A DNA stretch of 64,000 nucleotides from positions 1 through 64,000 of the forward strand of contig NZ_MJIL01000055.1 in NCBI RefSeq assembly GCF_001939735.1, given 5' to 3'. The DNA comes from Photobacterium proteolyticum. Its GTDB lineage: Bacteria; Pseudomonadota; Gammaproteobacteria; Enterobacterales; Vibrionaceae. Position numbers and translations under genes: made by a program. Within the stretch, counting starts at the first letter, position 1. Every line of letters starts with the position of its first letter. The notes beneath the pieces are model-generated. The model saw nothing but the letters and a program-made list of their open reading frames with translations. It was not told the origin of the DNA and did no database searches. Positions 36,048-45,199 of this stretch are shown here, in pieces.

Positions 36048-36124
36048 TGGCGCGTCCGGGAGGATTCGAACCTCCGACCGCCTGGTTCGTAGCCAGGTAC
36101 TCTATCCAGCTGAGCTACGGGCGC
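36048..36124 (-). tRNA. tRNA-Arg(ACG), copy 10, acceptor mismatch
   Basis: Same C4-A69 mismatch as copy 6 (GCGCCCG against CGGACGC). Anticodon ACG, CCA encoded. Confidence 0.94.
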
Positions 36125-36179
36125 GCAGGTTTTCATATTCAAAGAACTAAGACTAACTTACTTCAAAGAAGAGAAAGAA

Positions 36180-36271
36180 TGGCGGTGAAGGAGGGATTCG
36201 AACCCTCGATACGGGATAAACCGTATACTCCCTTAGCAGGGGAGCGCCTTCAGCCTCTCGGCCACCTCACC
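36180..36271 (-). tRNA. tRNA-Ser(GCT), copy 1
   Basis: 92 nt, class II tRNA with long variable arm. Anticodon loop CTGCTAA, anticodon GCT, CCA encoded. E. coli serV, of the same type, also sits between csrA and the argQZYV genes. Confidence 0.97.
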
Positions 36272-36282
36272 ACACAAATTAA

Positions 36283-36359
36283 TGGCGCGCTCGGGAGGAT
36301 TCGAACCTCCGACCGCCTGGTTCGTAGCCAGGTACTCTATCCAGCTGAGCTACGAGCGC
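36283..36359 (-). tRNA. tRNA-Arg(ACG), copy 11
   Basis: 77 nt with CCA, anticodon ACG, variant Q acceptor. Eleven bases from the serine gene. Confidence 0.97.
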
Positions 36360-36415
36360 ACACTTAATTCGGTTTTACTGCACCGTATCTATTTCGATAC
36401 CATGCTTTTCAATAA

Positions 36416-36492
36416 TGGCGCGTCCGGGAGGATTCGAACCTCCGACCGCCTGGTTCGTAGCCAGGTACTCTATCCAGCTGAGCTACGGACGC
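36416..36492 (-). tRNA. tRNA-Arg(ACG), copy 12
   Basis: 77 nt with CCA, anticodon ACG, variant P acceptor fully paired. Confidence 0.97.
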
Positions 36493-36540
36493 ACAGGCTT
36501 TCTTTGCTCACTCCTGATAAATTTCAGGAACGAGAAAGAA

Positions 36541-36632
36541 TGGCGGTGAAGGAGGGATTCGAACCCTCGATACGGGATAAACCGTATACTCCCTTAGCAG
36601 GGGAGCGCCTTCAGCCTCTCGGCCACCTCACC
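36541..36632 (-). tRNA. tRNA-Ser(GCT), copy 2
   Basis: 92 nt, identical to serine copy 1, 361 bp away. The Ser-Arg-Arg block is tandemly repeated. Confidence 0.97.
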
Positions 36633-36643
36633 ACACAAATTAA

Positions 36644-36720
36644 TGGCGCGCTCGGGAGGATTCGAACCTCCGACCGCCTGGTTCGTAGCCAGGTACTCTA
36701 TCCAGCTGAGCTACGAGCGC
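36644..36720 (-). tRNA. tRNA-Arg(ACG), copy 13
   Basis: 77 nt with CCA, anticodon ACG, variant Q acceptor; same flanks as copy 11. Confidence 0.97.
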
Positions 36721-36776
36721 ACACTTAATTCGGTTTTACTGCACCGTATCTATTTCGATACCATGCTTTTCAATAA

Positions 36777-36853
36777 TGGCGCGTCCGGGAGGATTCGAAC
36801 CTCCGACCGCCTGGTTCGTAGCCAGGTACTCTATCCAGCTGAGCTACGGACGC
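36777..36853 (-). tRNA. tRNA-Arg(ACG), copy 14
   Basis: 77 nt with CCA, anticodon ACG, variant P acceptor; the spacer to copy 13 equals that between copies 11 and 12. Confidence 0.97.
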
Positions 36854-36908
36854 ACAGGTTTTCTTATTCAAAGAACTAAGACTAACTTACTTCAAAGAAG
36901 AGAAAGAA

Positions 36909-37000
36909 TGGCGGTGAAGGAGGGATTCGAACCCTCGATACGGGATAAACCGTATACTCCCTTAGCAGGGGAGCGCCTTCAGCCTCTCGGCCACCTCACC
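36909..37000 (-). tRNA. tRNA-Ser(GCT), copy 3
   Basis: 92 nt, identical to the other serine copies. Its low-coordinate flank matches that of serine copy 1 rather than copy 2. Confidence 0.97.
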
Positions 37001-37011
37001 ACACAAATTAA

Positions 37012-37088
37012 TGGCGCGCTCGGGAGGATTCGAACCTCCGACCGCCTGGTTCGTAGCCAGGTACTCTATCCAGCTGAGCTACGAGCGC
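37012..37088 (-). tRNA. tRNA-Arg(ACG), copy 15
   Basis: 77 nt with CCA, anticodon ACG, variant Q acceptor fully paired. Confidence 0.97.
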
Positions 37089-37140
37089 ACACTAATATCT
37101 TTTTATCAATACCGCCAACTTGGGCCATATTGTGAATAAC

Positions 37141-37217
37141 TGGCGCGTCCGGGAGGATTCGAACCTCCGACCGCCTGGTTCGTAGCCAGGTACTCTATCC
37201 AGCTGAGCTACGGACGC
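37141..37217 (-). tRNA. tRNA-Arg(ACG), copy 16
   Basis: 77 nt with CCA, anticodon ACG, variant P acceptor fully paired. Confidence 0.97.
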
Positions 37218-37238
37218 GCAGATAATCATTGCAAGAAA

Positions 37239-37330
37239 TGGCGGTGAAGGAGGGATTCGAACCCTCGATACGGGATAAACCGTATACTCCCTTAGCAGGG
37301 GAGCGCCTTCAGCCTCTCGGCCACCTCACC
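37239..37330 (-). tRNA. tRNA-Ser(GCT), copy 4
   Basis: 92 nt, anticodon GCT, CCA encoded. First gene of the array in the direction of transcription, next to its promoter. Confidence 0.97.
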
Positions 37331-37345
37331 GTCTTGCGGGGGCTC

Positions 37346-37373
37346 ATATTACTGCTAGCCGAAAATAAGTCAA
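37346..37373 (-). promoter_or_regulatory. Promoter of the tRNA array
   Basis: Minus strand: -35 TTGACT (37368-37373), 16 bp, -10 TAATAT (37346-37351), then a G/C-rich discriminator (GAGCCCCCGC), as expected for a stringently controlled stable-RNA promoter. It ends 15 bases before the first tRNA-Ser gene. Confidence 0.7.
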
Positions 37374-37524
37374 ACACTTTATCGTCAAAAAACGACATTC
37401 ACGGCGCAGGTGCACACTTAATAGCCAACAAGACAATTAAACCTGCGTAAACGCAATAGTATCTTGTCTTTTTTCAAATAAATGGCGCAATGAGCCAAAT
37501 AGATCCGGGCATATTCCAGAGACA

Positions 37525-37555
37525 AAAAAGGCCAGCAATAGACTGACCTTTTTCG
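37525..37555 (-). terminator. Terminator of csrA
   Basis: Minus-strand stem GGTCAG/CTGGCC (one G-T pair) followed by TTTTTT just after the csrA stop. Confidence 0.75.
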
Positions 37556-37557
37556 AT

Positions 37558-37755
37558 TTAGAAGTTACCAGAACCCTGAGAGCCGGTTTCTTTTTCCGCT
37601 TGAATTCGCATGTAGATTTCTTCACGGTGAACAGATACTTCCTTTGGCGCGTTAACACCAATGCGAACCTGATTCCCTTTAACGCCAAGTACAGTAACAG
37701 TCACTTCGTCACCGATCATTAGCGTCTCACCTACGCGACGTGTCAAAATTAGCAT
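37558..37755 (-). CDS. csrA: Carbon storage regulator CsrA
   Basis: 65 aa. Dimeric RNA-binding protein that blocks translation of mRNAs carrying GGA motifs and controls carbon storage, motility and, in vibrios, quorum sensing. [34 protein letters not shown] is the invariant core, and the key residues Arg44 region ([11 protein letters not shown]) are intact. Sits between lysC and a tRNA-Ser gene as in E. coli, where serV follows csrA. Confidence 0.98.
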   Translation of the reverse strand: MLILTRRVGETLMIGDEVTVTVLGVKGNQVRIGVNAPKEVSVHREEIYMRIQAEKETGSQGSGNF

Positions 37756-37852
37756 TCGTGTGCTCCTTGAGTAATCTCAGTCTATTAAGAGTTAAAGTTT
37801 ATTATCCAACAATATTTATGCCTCCGGTCACGAAGGCATAAATGGTCACTGC

Positions 37853-39049
37853 TCAAGAAACAGCGAGAAGTGATCGATTATCCAGACTTTCTGGCTCAAC
37901 CACAAACCTTTTGTGGACGATATCTACAGCTAATTGATGATCATCCTCATTTATCAACAAAGAAAGACAATGAGTCGACCGTTTATTTTGGCGCACGCGG
38001 ATGCCAGCTTCCGCCAGCACGGCACAGATATTATCTGCCAGATCAGAGACATCCTCCCCAATAACGGATAGGGTCGACACCGTCGCGATCGGGTGCATTT
38101 TATTACCCAGCACGAGCTTTAATCGTGCCAAATCTTCATTTGCTGTAACAATTTGTGTTGAATCAGCAGCAACGGCCTTACACCAACACTGCATGCCGAA
38201 CAGGTTTAGCTGCTCCTGCAACTCAGGCAGAGGCATATCGACATCAAGCAGCGTCTGCTGATTCTTTAGCGCTACCCCCACAACATTCGCTGCGGCAGAG
38301 GAATCAAAACTAACCAGCGTCCCCTTCCCCTCTTCGAACGAAGACAGGACCCTCAGTGGGACTCTATGCTGTCGAGCATATTCAACTGACTGTAATTGTA
38401 GCACTTTCGCACCGTTTCGCGCCATGGATGTCATATCATCAAAATGAACGACATCCAGGCGTCGAGCTTGCGGTACGAGCCGCGGATCGCACGTATAGAC
38501 GCCGTCCACATCGGTGAAAATCTGACATTCGTCTGCGCGTAAAGCACCTGCCAGTGCAACTGCCGTGGTATCTGAGCCCCCACGGCCAAGGGTGGTTATA
38601 TCCCTTTCATCATTAATGCCTTGAAAACCAGCAACTATCACTATCTGGTCTTGTTCGAGCAATTGCTGAATGTAGCTAGGGTCAATATCAGTGATCTTCG
38701 CATCATTGTGCTGACAGCTGGTTTTAATCCCTGCCTGCCAACCCGTTAGCGATATCGCTTTATGCCCCAGCCTGTTCAACATCATTGCGAGCAAAGCCAT
38801 AGAGACTTGTTCACCCGCTGACAAGAGAACGTCAAGTTCTCGCTCTGCAGGCACAGCATCAACTTGCTGTGCAAGGCCTAGTAGACGATTTGTCTCACCA
38901 GACATGGCAGAAACAACCACGACCAGTTGCTTGCCCTCTTCTTTAGCTTTAATGACTCGCTCGGCGACAGCCTGGATACGCTCTATCGAACCTACAGACG
39001 TACCACCAAACTTTTGCACTATTAGCGAATTACGCGCAATCTGCGTCAC
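37853..39049 (-). CDS. lysC: Aspartate kinase LysC
   Basis: 398 aa, GTG start after AAGGTGAAG. Phosphorylates aspartate, first step to lysine, threonine and methionine. The kinase domain starts VQKFGGTSVGSIERI and contains GFQGINDERDITTLGRGGSDTTAVALAGAL. Two C-terminal ACT domains (about 260-398) bind the effector. Only 58 bp separate it from alaS, leaving no room for a lysine riboswitch. The order alaS-lysC-csrA is conserved in vibrios. Confidence 0.93.
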   Translation of the reverse strand: MTQIARNSLIVQKFGGTSVGSIERIQAVAERVIKAKEEGKQLVVVVSAMSGETNRLLGLAQQVDAVPAERELDVLLSAGEQVSMALLAMMLNRLGHKAISLTGWQAGIKTSCQHNDAKITDIDPSYIQQLLEQDQIVIVAGFQGINDERDITTLGRGGSDTTAVALAGALRADECQIFTDVDGVYTCDPRLVPQARRLDVVHFDDMTSMARNGAKVLQLQSVEYARQHRVPLRVLSSFEEGKGTLVSFDSSAAANVVGVALKNQQTLLDVDMPLPELQEQLNLFGMQCWCKAVAADSTQIVTANEDLARLKLVLGNKMHPIATVSTLSVIGEDVSDLADNICAVLAEAGIRVRQNKRSTHCLSLLINEDDHQLAVDIVHKRFVVEPESLDNRSLLAVS

Positions 39050-39107
39050 TTTACTTCACCTTCCTGGGGCTAATACCCCGTTACCTAACTTTTTGATAAA
39101 GAGCGCC

Positions 39108-41732
39108 TTACAGGCGCTCAGCGATCCATGCTTGTGCCGACTCTAGCGCAGCTGGCAATGCACTTGCATCCGTACCGCCAGCCTGTGCCATATCCGGGCG
39201 ACCGCCACCTTTACCACCAACTTGCAGGGCGACCATGTTAACAAGCTCACCGGCCTTCACTTTACCGACAAGATCCTTGGTAACACCTGCAATCAAACCA
39301 ACTTTGTCACCATTGACGTTACCCAATACCACGATACCGCTGCCCATCTGGTTTTTCAGCTCATCAACCATACCGCGCAGGGCTTTGTTGTCAGCGCCGT
39401 CTAGCTTGGAAATCAAGACTTTGACACCGTTGATTTCTTGCGCCTGATTGATAAGACCGGCACTTTCCTGCGCTGCCAGCTTATCTTTCAGTTGCTGAAT
39501 TTCTTTCTCTAGCTGCTTGCTATGTGCAACCAGTGCACTTACTTTGGTTGCTACTGATGCCGCATCAGACTTCACCAGCGTCGCTGTTTCAGACAGCAGC
39601 GCTTCTTGCTTGTGCAGTGCCTCGATAGCTGCTTCACCCGTTACCGCTTCAATACGGCGGATACCGGCGGCGATACCACCTTCAGAGACAATTTTGAACA
39701 GGCCGATATCACCGGTGTTGTTGGCGTGAATACCGCCACACAGCTCGGTCGAGAACTCGCCCATGCTCAGTACGCGAACTTCATCGTCGTACTTCTCGCC
39801 AAACAGTGCCATCGCACCTTTTTCTTTCGCCGCCTCGATATCCATAATGTTGGTATCGATAGAATGGTTCAGGCGGATCTGCTCGTTCACAACACGCTCG
39901 ATTTCACGAAGCTGCTCAGGCTTCACGGCTTCCAGGTTCGAGAAGTCAAAACGCAAGGACTCAGGCTTAACCAGCGAGCCCTTCTGCGCAACATGCTCGC
40001 CCAGAAGATTGCGAAGTGCCGCATGCAACAGGTGCGTTGCCGAGTGGTTCAGGCTGATTGCCGCGCGACGCGCCGCATCGACTGTCGCAGTCAGCTTGTC
40101 GCCCACTTTCAGCGCACCTTCCGCCAGCGTCCCTTTGTGGCCGATAGCATCACCGAACTTCTGGGTATCAGCTACGTCAAACTGGATACCAGCCGCTGTC
40201 ATGACGCCGGTATCACCGCACTGACCACCTGATTCGGCATAGAAAGGCGTATTGTTCATCACCACCAGCGCTTCTTCACCGGCACTGATGCTATCCACGG
40301 CTTCGCCGCCGCGATACAGAGCAACCACCTCGCCTTCACCGTCGGTACCTGTGTAACCACAGAACTCGGTGCTGGCGTCAACCTTAATCGCTTCGTTATA
40401 GTCAACACCGAACTGACCCGCTTCACGGGCACGCTGGCGCTGGGCTTCCATTGCATTGTTGAAGCCTTCTTCATCGATAGAGAAGCCACGCTCACGAGCA
40501 ACGTCGTTGGTCAAATCAGCCGGGAAGCCATAGGTGTCATACAGCTTGAATACTGTCTCGCCGTCCAGCACTTTGCCGTCTAGGCTATCGAGCGCGTCGT
40601 TCAAAATTGTCATACCACGGTCAAGAGTACGGCCGAAGTTATCTTCCTCGATCTTAAGAACCTTCTCGACCATCGCCTGCTGTTTCTTCAGTTCTTCACC
40701 GGCTGTACCCATGATCTCTGCCAGCGGCCCAACAAGCTTGTAGAAGAAAGCACCTTGGGCACCTAGCTTGTTACCATGACGAACGGCACGACGGATAATA
40801 CGACGCAGTACATAACCACGACCTTCATTTGACGGCATTACACCATCGACAATCAGGTAGGCACATGAACGGATATGGTCAGCAACCACACGTAGCGACT
40901 GGTTCGATAGGTCTTCGTAGCCAATCACATCGGCGGCTTTTTTGATAAGGGTCTGGAAAATATCAATCTCGTAGTTCGAGTGAACGCCCTGCATGATCGC
41001 CGCAATACGCTCGATACCCATACCGGTATCAACTGACGGCTTAGGCAGTGGCTCCATGGTACCGTCGGCTTGACGGTTGAACTGCATGAATACGTTATTC
41101 CAGATCTCAATGAAACGGTCACCGTCTTCTTCCGGAGTGCCCGGACGGCCGCCCCAGATGTGCTCGCCGTGATCGTAAAAGATTTCGGTACACGGACCAC
41201 AAGGACCGGTGTCACCCATCTGCCAGAAGTTGTCTGACTCGTATGGCTTGCCCCCCTTCTTATCGCCGATACGTACGATACGATCCGCCGGGATACCCAT
41301 CTCTTTGTTCCAGATGTCGAATGCCTCGTCATCGGTCTCGTAGACAGTCACCAGCAGGCGGTCCTGAGGAAGCTTAAGCACGTCGGTCAGAAATTCCCAC
41401 GCGTACTTGATCGCGTCTTGTTTGAAGTAGTCACCGAAGCTGAAGTTACCCAGCATTTCGAAAAAAGTATGGTGACGGGCGGTAAAGCCGACGTTTTCTA
41501 GGTCATTGTGCTTACCACCGGCACGTACACAGCGCTGAGCTGTTGTCGCTCGAGTGTAGCTGCGCTTTTCCAGACCTAAAAATGTATCTTTAAATTGGTT
41601 CATACCTGCGTTGGTAAACAACAGTGTTGGGTCGTTAGCAGGTACAAGAGAAGAGCTTTCTACGATCTGGTGACCTTTGCTCTCAAAAAACGCAAGAAAC
41701 GCACGGCGAATCTCATCAGTGCTCATGTACAT
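39108..41732 (-). CDS. alaS: Alanyl-tRNA synthetase AlaS
   Basis: 874 aa. Charges tRNA-Ala in the cytoplasm. Class II catalytic domain at the N-terminus ([35 protein letters not shown]), tRNA-binding helical part, editing domain with [12 protein letters not shown] and the [13 protein letters not shown] zinc site, then coiled coil and C-Ala domain with [12 protein letters not shown]. The ATG at 41732 (MYMSTDEI) has CAGGA at good spacing; the ATG at 41726 is an alternative. Confidence 0.97.
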   Translation of the reverse strand: MYMSTDEIRRAFLAFFESKGHQIVESSSLVPANDPTLLFTNAGMNQFKDTFLGLEKRSYTRATTAQRCVRAGGKHNDLENVGFTARHHTFFEMLGNFSFGDYFKQDAIKYAWEFLTDVLKLPQDRLLVTVYETDDEAFDIWNKEMGIPADRIVRIGDKKGGKPYESDNFWQMGDTGPCGPCTEIFYDHGEHIWGGRPGTPEEDGDRFIEIWNNVFMQFNRQADGTMEPLPKPSVDTGMGIERIAAIMQGVHSNYEIDIFQTLIKKAADVIGYEDLSNQSLRVVADHIRSCAYLIVDGVMPSNEGRGYVLRRIIRRAVRHGNKLGAQGAFFYKLVGPLAEIMGTAGEELKKQQAMVEKVLKIEEDNFGRTLDRGMTILNDALDSLDGKVLDGETVFKLYDTYGFPADLTNDVARERGFSIDEEGFNNAMEAQRQRAREAGQFGVDYNEAIKVDASTEFCGYTGTDGEGEVVALYRGGEAVDSISAGEEALVVMNNTPFYAESGGQCGDTGVMTAAGIQFDVADTQKFGDAIGHKGTLAEGALKVGDKLTATVDAARRAAISLNHSATHLLHAALRNLLGEHVAQKGSLVKPESLRFDFSNLEAVKPEQLREIERVVNEQIRLNHSIDTNIMDIEAAKEKGAMALFGEKYDDEVRVLSMGEFSTELCGGIHANNTGDIGLFKIVSEGGIAAGIRRIEAVTGEAAIEALHKQEALLSETATLVKSDAASVATKVSALVAHSKQLEKEIQQLKDKLAAQESAGLINQAQEINGVKVLISKLDGADNKALRGMVDELKNQMGSGIVVLGNVNGDKVGLIAGVTKDLVGKVKAGELVNMVALQVGGKGGGRPDMAQAGGTDASALPAALESAQAWIAERL

Positions 41733-41997
41733 TGGCAAATCCTGAATAAATGCTTTTATAAACCGAAAAATCGCACTTAAGCGATGATGTAACTGCTTTG
41801 AATATGCATCCGGGCCACACGGCTCGACGCTTATGTCAGCAGGCTTTAATCGAACTAAGATAAATTCTTTGGGGGCTATTGTAAAACAACGGCAGGCGCT
41901 ACGGGAAATGTTATGTTAAGAATTAACGGAATTTATATAGGGCAGTGCTGCCAAGCCAGACATGTTGGCAGCAAGAGGCTAGTTGAGACTGGTGAGA

Positions 41998-42459
41998 TTA
42001 TTCGTCGTCATCGGTATCCAGCGCGTATTTGATCTGCTCGAAATCAAAGCCGCGGTACTGCATAAAGCGAAAACGGCGAGCTTTTTCCTTGGGGGTGTCC
42101 ATCTCGCTATTACCGAACTTGCGCCGGGCGACATCACGGGCTTGCTCATACCAGTCCGTATCATTTTCTTCGAAGATCTGGCTGACAATGGTACCGTGCA
42201 CCCCCTTCATCTTCATTTCCTGCTTGATCCGCAGCTCCCCCCATCCCTTGGCAATGCCGCTGCGCATCATCATGCCCGCATAGCGAGCATCATCAAGCCA
42301 GTTGTAATCCTGACAAAAATCAATCGCCTCGGTAATATCCGACTCGCAATAGCCACGCGTCTTTAATTTCTGTCGCAGCTCTTTCTCGGCATGGTCCCGG
42401 CGTGACAGATAACCGATGGCCGCCTCTTTGGCGCTTTGCTTTGGTGTTTGCTTTTTCAT
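41998..42459 (-). CDS. recX: Recombination regulatory protein RecX
   Basis: 153 aa. Binds RecA filaments and limits their growth. Consists of three-helix repeats typical of RecX: YLSRRDHAEKELRQKLKTRG, CQDYNWLDDARYAGMMMRSGIAKGWG and RKFGNSEMDTPKEKARRFRFMQYRGF. It immediately follows the truncated recA copy; the functional recA is now more than 3 kb away, so the normal recA-recX pairing is broken. Confidence 0.93.
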   Translation of the reverse strand: MKKQTPKQSAKEAAIGYLSRRDHAEKELRQKLKTRGYCESDITEAIDFCQDYNWLDDARYAGMMMRSGIAKGWGELRIKQEMKMKGVHGTIVSQIFEENDTDWYEQARDVARRKFGNSEMDTPKEKARRFRFMQYRGFDFEQIKYALDTDDDE

Positions 42460-42481
42460 TGCTCTCAGGCCTTACATAGAC

Positions 42482-42514
42482 AAAACGGGCCGAGTACTCG
42501 CGTACCGGGCCCGT
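42482..42514 (-). terminator. Ancestral recA terminator
   Basis: Minus-strand stem ACGGGCC/GGCCCGT with inner GTAC pairing and TTTTG tail, between the recA fragment and recX. In the undisturbed arrangement such a structure separates recA from recX. Confidence 0.7.
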
Positions 42515-42544
42515 CGCTGTCAAGATTCTAGATGATCAGAGTGT

Positions 42545-43099
42545 TTAGAATGCCTGATCTTTCTCAGCATCTTTCTCTTCTGCCGCATCTTCCTGTTCGA
42601 CTGGTGTCGTTAGCAGTAGTTCACGCAGCTTCTTGTCAAGCTCTTCGGCAATCTCTGGGTGCTCAGCCAGGAACTTACAGGCATTTGCCTTACCCTGGCC
42701 AATCTTGTCACCCTGATAACTGTACCAGACACCCGCCTTTTCGACCATCTTGTTCTTCACGCCAAGGTCAATCAGCTCGCCCAGGCGGTTAAAGCCCTGA
42801 CCGTAAAGGATTTGGGTTTCAGCCTGCTTGAACGGGGCAGCAATCTTGTTCTTAACAACCTTAATACGCGTTTCGTTACCCACAACTTCGTCACCGTCTT
42901 TGATGGCATCGGTACGACGGATATCAAGACGAACAGAAACGTAGAACTTCAGGTCATTACCACCTGTAGTCGTTTCCGGGTTACCGAACATCAAACCAAT
43001 CTTCATACGGTTCTGGTTGATGAAGATACACATATAGCTTGATGCTTTCAGGTTACCGGTGATCTTACTCATCGCCTGCGACAGCATTCGTGCCTGCAA
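42545..43099 (-). pseudogene. recA: Truncated second copy of recA (3' half)
   Basis: 184 codons matching the C-terminal half of RecA from about residue 167 onward (QARMLSQAM to the stop). The Walker A and B ATPase motifs are absent, so it cannot be functional. It differs from the intact copy by roughly 22 bases in about 480 (counted by eye), many changing conserved residues, for example [10 protein letters not shown] for [19 protein letters not shown] for NALKFYASV, and Arg to Ser in QAMRK. This pattern indicates loss of selection. The last 24 codons are unlike those of the intact copy. It ends abruptly at 43099 against an IS remnant. Confidence 0.93.
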
Positions 43100-43102
43100 G
43101 TT

Positions 43103-43228
43103 CTATTGAGTTATCCACTTACGAAGTGTTGGCCTTGAGATTCCACAACGACGGCAAATCAAGCCTGCATCACCGCATTCTTGGTAGAGTTTTACCCACT
43201 GTAATCTTTGTTGAATTTCTCTGTCCAT
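43103..43228 (-). pseudogene. N-terminal fragment of an IS481-like transposase
   Basis: 41 codons beginning MDREIQQRLQWVKLYQECGD and containing CRRCGISRPTLRKW, a helix-turn-helix typical of the first domain of IS481/IS3-like transposases. The frame stops right at the junction with the recA fragment, and the DDE catalytic domain is missing. Probably the trace of the insertion that cut the recA copy. The family assignment is from memory. Confidence 0.65.
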
Positions 43229-44032
43229 AGACACCCAGTATAGTGAAAGTTTGTCTATGAATCAAATACTTATTGGATTTCGCTCTCAAAATACCCCAGT
43301 GCGTATTCCGGCCCATACTGAACACTCACTCCAGTTCAATGTGAACACCTATTATCGAAGTTAAGTATTAACTTTCAGCTGAGGGAATAAGAGCTCAACT
43401 TCACCTGAATATATACAAGTCAATAATTACAACAAGATAAAAATAAAGCCAGATCTCACTTGTCATCAAGTAGGTGATATCACCAACCAGCTTATGATTC
43501 GCATCAGTGCACAGCAATAAAATATTGTTCTAAAAGATTAATCGCAACGAGCAATAAATGGCTACTTGTTATCCAGCAATCACTGTGCACAATGCCCAAA
43601 ATAAGACTTCAAACAGGCAATAAGTAACTTTTGCGCTTTGACGTTGATAATTATTGTTTAAAAATGTTCTTTGAAGCGTTAAATATACATAGGGTTCTCA
43701 TGAAAAAGAGAGTATATAATTGCAACTAAATGTGAACGTTAATTTGATCATGCTTTAGCTAAAAAATATTCAACATATCACTCTACCCTTCAAACAATTA
43801 ATAAATTATAAATATAAAGTATTTTTACCAATCACATTAATGATAAAATTTTGACGTGATAAAATTCGCATCTAAAACACAACAAACTGCAATATAACAT
43901 TAAATTCTCTCTTCTTATTTTTATAGCCTTAGTTAATGAATCAGTTCCATGTTAGCATTCACAACTCTTATAAAAAGTGATAACCTAAAAGTTTAGTTAA
44001 TGTTATTTAATATAAATGAGGACTGCTGTTAT
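43229..44032. other. AT-rich noncoding stretch of the island
   Basis: About 800 bp without any open reading frame of convincing coding character on either strand. It presumably holds the promoter of the sulfotransferase-like gene. No terminal repeats or RNA genes recognised. Confidence 0.5.
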
Positions 44033-45118
44033 ATGAAGACAAAGAAAATGAAAGTATTTCTTCATGCTGGTTTGCATAAAACTGGTAGTACAGCCATACA
44101 AAGCTATTTAAAACTCAATAATGACGAGCTTAAGTATAATAATATCTATTATGACAATGAACTATCAGGTAGAAGTCAAGTAGACATTAATTTCTGTATT
44201 GATATGGATAGAAACATAAGAGAAGCTTATAGTTTGGGAGCAGTAAATTATATCATTAGTAATGAAAGGCTTTTGGGAACTCCAAGGAATGGATATAATA
44301 CAGCCAAAGATAATGCTACTTTAATAGTAAACACTCTGCAGTCAATTGATTTTGTTGAATTCGAACTGATCATTTTTGTTCGGCGTCAAGACGATTTTTT
44401 CAAATCATCTTACATTCAACAAATAAAACAAGGGGAATCTTTATCTTTTGATGAATACTTTAACAAAAAAGTAATAGATTCTTTTGATTGGTTGGAGTTA
44501 TACAGAATTCTGCATATTATATTTGATGGTCGAATTAACTTCCTGGAATATTCAAATAAATTTGAATATAATCCTCACCACATCTACAATGAAGCAGATA
44601 GAGTATTTGAACTCCCAAGTGAACTAACTAGAGAGAATAAAAACTTCAATCCATCTTATGGTGATTTGGCATTAAATATCGCTCTACAATTTAATCAAAA
44701 ATTTAATGGTAAGGAAAAAAACAGAAACAAATGGTTAAGAGAAATATTACAACGTGAACTAAACAACGTTAATACATCGAAAGTTCACATTATAGATAAT
44801 TCTCGTTTGTTAGAAATAACAAAAAGATATAAGGCTAGTAATATGGAACTCGCAAAAATGCTTGGGTTCAGTGACACGTTTTATTGTTTTGATGATTTAG
44901 ACAAGCTCCCTGAAATATATAATGATCAAATAATAATGAATGCCGCCATATTGAATGAGTTGCTAAATTCCAAACAAGAAATAGCACAACTAAAAAAATC
45001 CATTAAAAACATGGACTTAGAATTAAAGGCATTGAAATCTGTTTGTAATAATAAAAACAAGCCGAAAGAAAAATTAATCAAAAAGATTAAGAGCTTGTTT
45101 TTGAAAACAAAGAGATAG
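44033..45118 (+). CDS. Sulfotransferase-like protein
   Basis: 361 aa from the ATG at 44033, preceded by GAGGA at 10 bases; an upstream ATG at 44000 lacks a ribosome binding site. Near the N-terminus HAGLHKTGSTAIQ (about 11-23) resembles the PAPS-binding 5'-phosphosulfate loop, and FVRRQDDFFKSSYIQQ (about 117-132) resembles the 3'-phosphate-binding Arg/Ser segment. The C-terminus is a Lys-rich coiled coil. Such enzymes sulfate cell-surface polysaccharides. No neighbouring polysaccharide or PAPS-supply genes are present. A/T-rich codon use unlike the core genome shows transfer. The substrate is unknown. Confidence 0.7.
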   Translation: MKTKKMKVFLHAGLHKTGSTAIQSYLKLNNDELKYNNIYYDNELSGRSQVDINFCIDMDRNIREAYSLGAVNYIISNERLLGTPRNGYNTAKDNATLIVNTLQSIDFVEFELIIFVRRQDDFFKSSYIQQIKQGESLSFDEYFNKKVIDSFDWLELYRILHIIFDGRINFLEYSNKFEYNPHHIYNEADRVFELPSELTRENKNFNPSYGDLALNIALQFNQKFNGKEKNRNKWLREILQRELNNVNTSKVHIIDNSRLLEITKRYKASNMELAKMLGFSDTFYCFDDLDKLPEIYNDQIIMNAAILNELLNSKQEIAQLKKSIKNMDLELKALKSVCNNKNKPKEKLIKKIKSLFLKTKR

Positions 45119-45199
45119 TATACAAATCATATTATTACAGCCTATATACATAATGAAGTTCCTTTTAACCAAAAATAATTAGGTCAATATAATAATCTA

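Noticed and set aside
34598..37330. Regular repeats resembling a CRISPR array
   Set aside because: The repeats are 77- and 92-nt tRNA genes with full cloverleaves and CCA ends; the spacers vary in length and several are identical.
34754..37450. Plus-strand ORFs across the tRNA array (repeated GGFEPPTAWFVARYSIQLSY-like proteins)
   Set aside because: They are antisense translations of the tRNA-Arg and tRNA-Ser genes; the repetition of the peptide follows the repetition of the tRNAs.
39050..39107. Lysine riboswitch before lysC
   Set aside because: Only 58 bp separate alaS and lysC, too short for the roughly 170-nt aptamer.
42545..43099. recA fragment as a working gene from a TTG start
   Set aside because: It lacks the ATP-binding half of RecA, has no ribosome binding site and carries changes in invariant residues.
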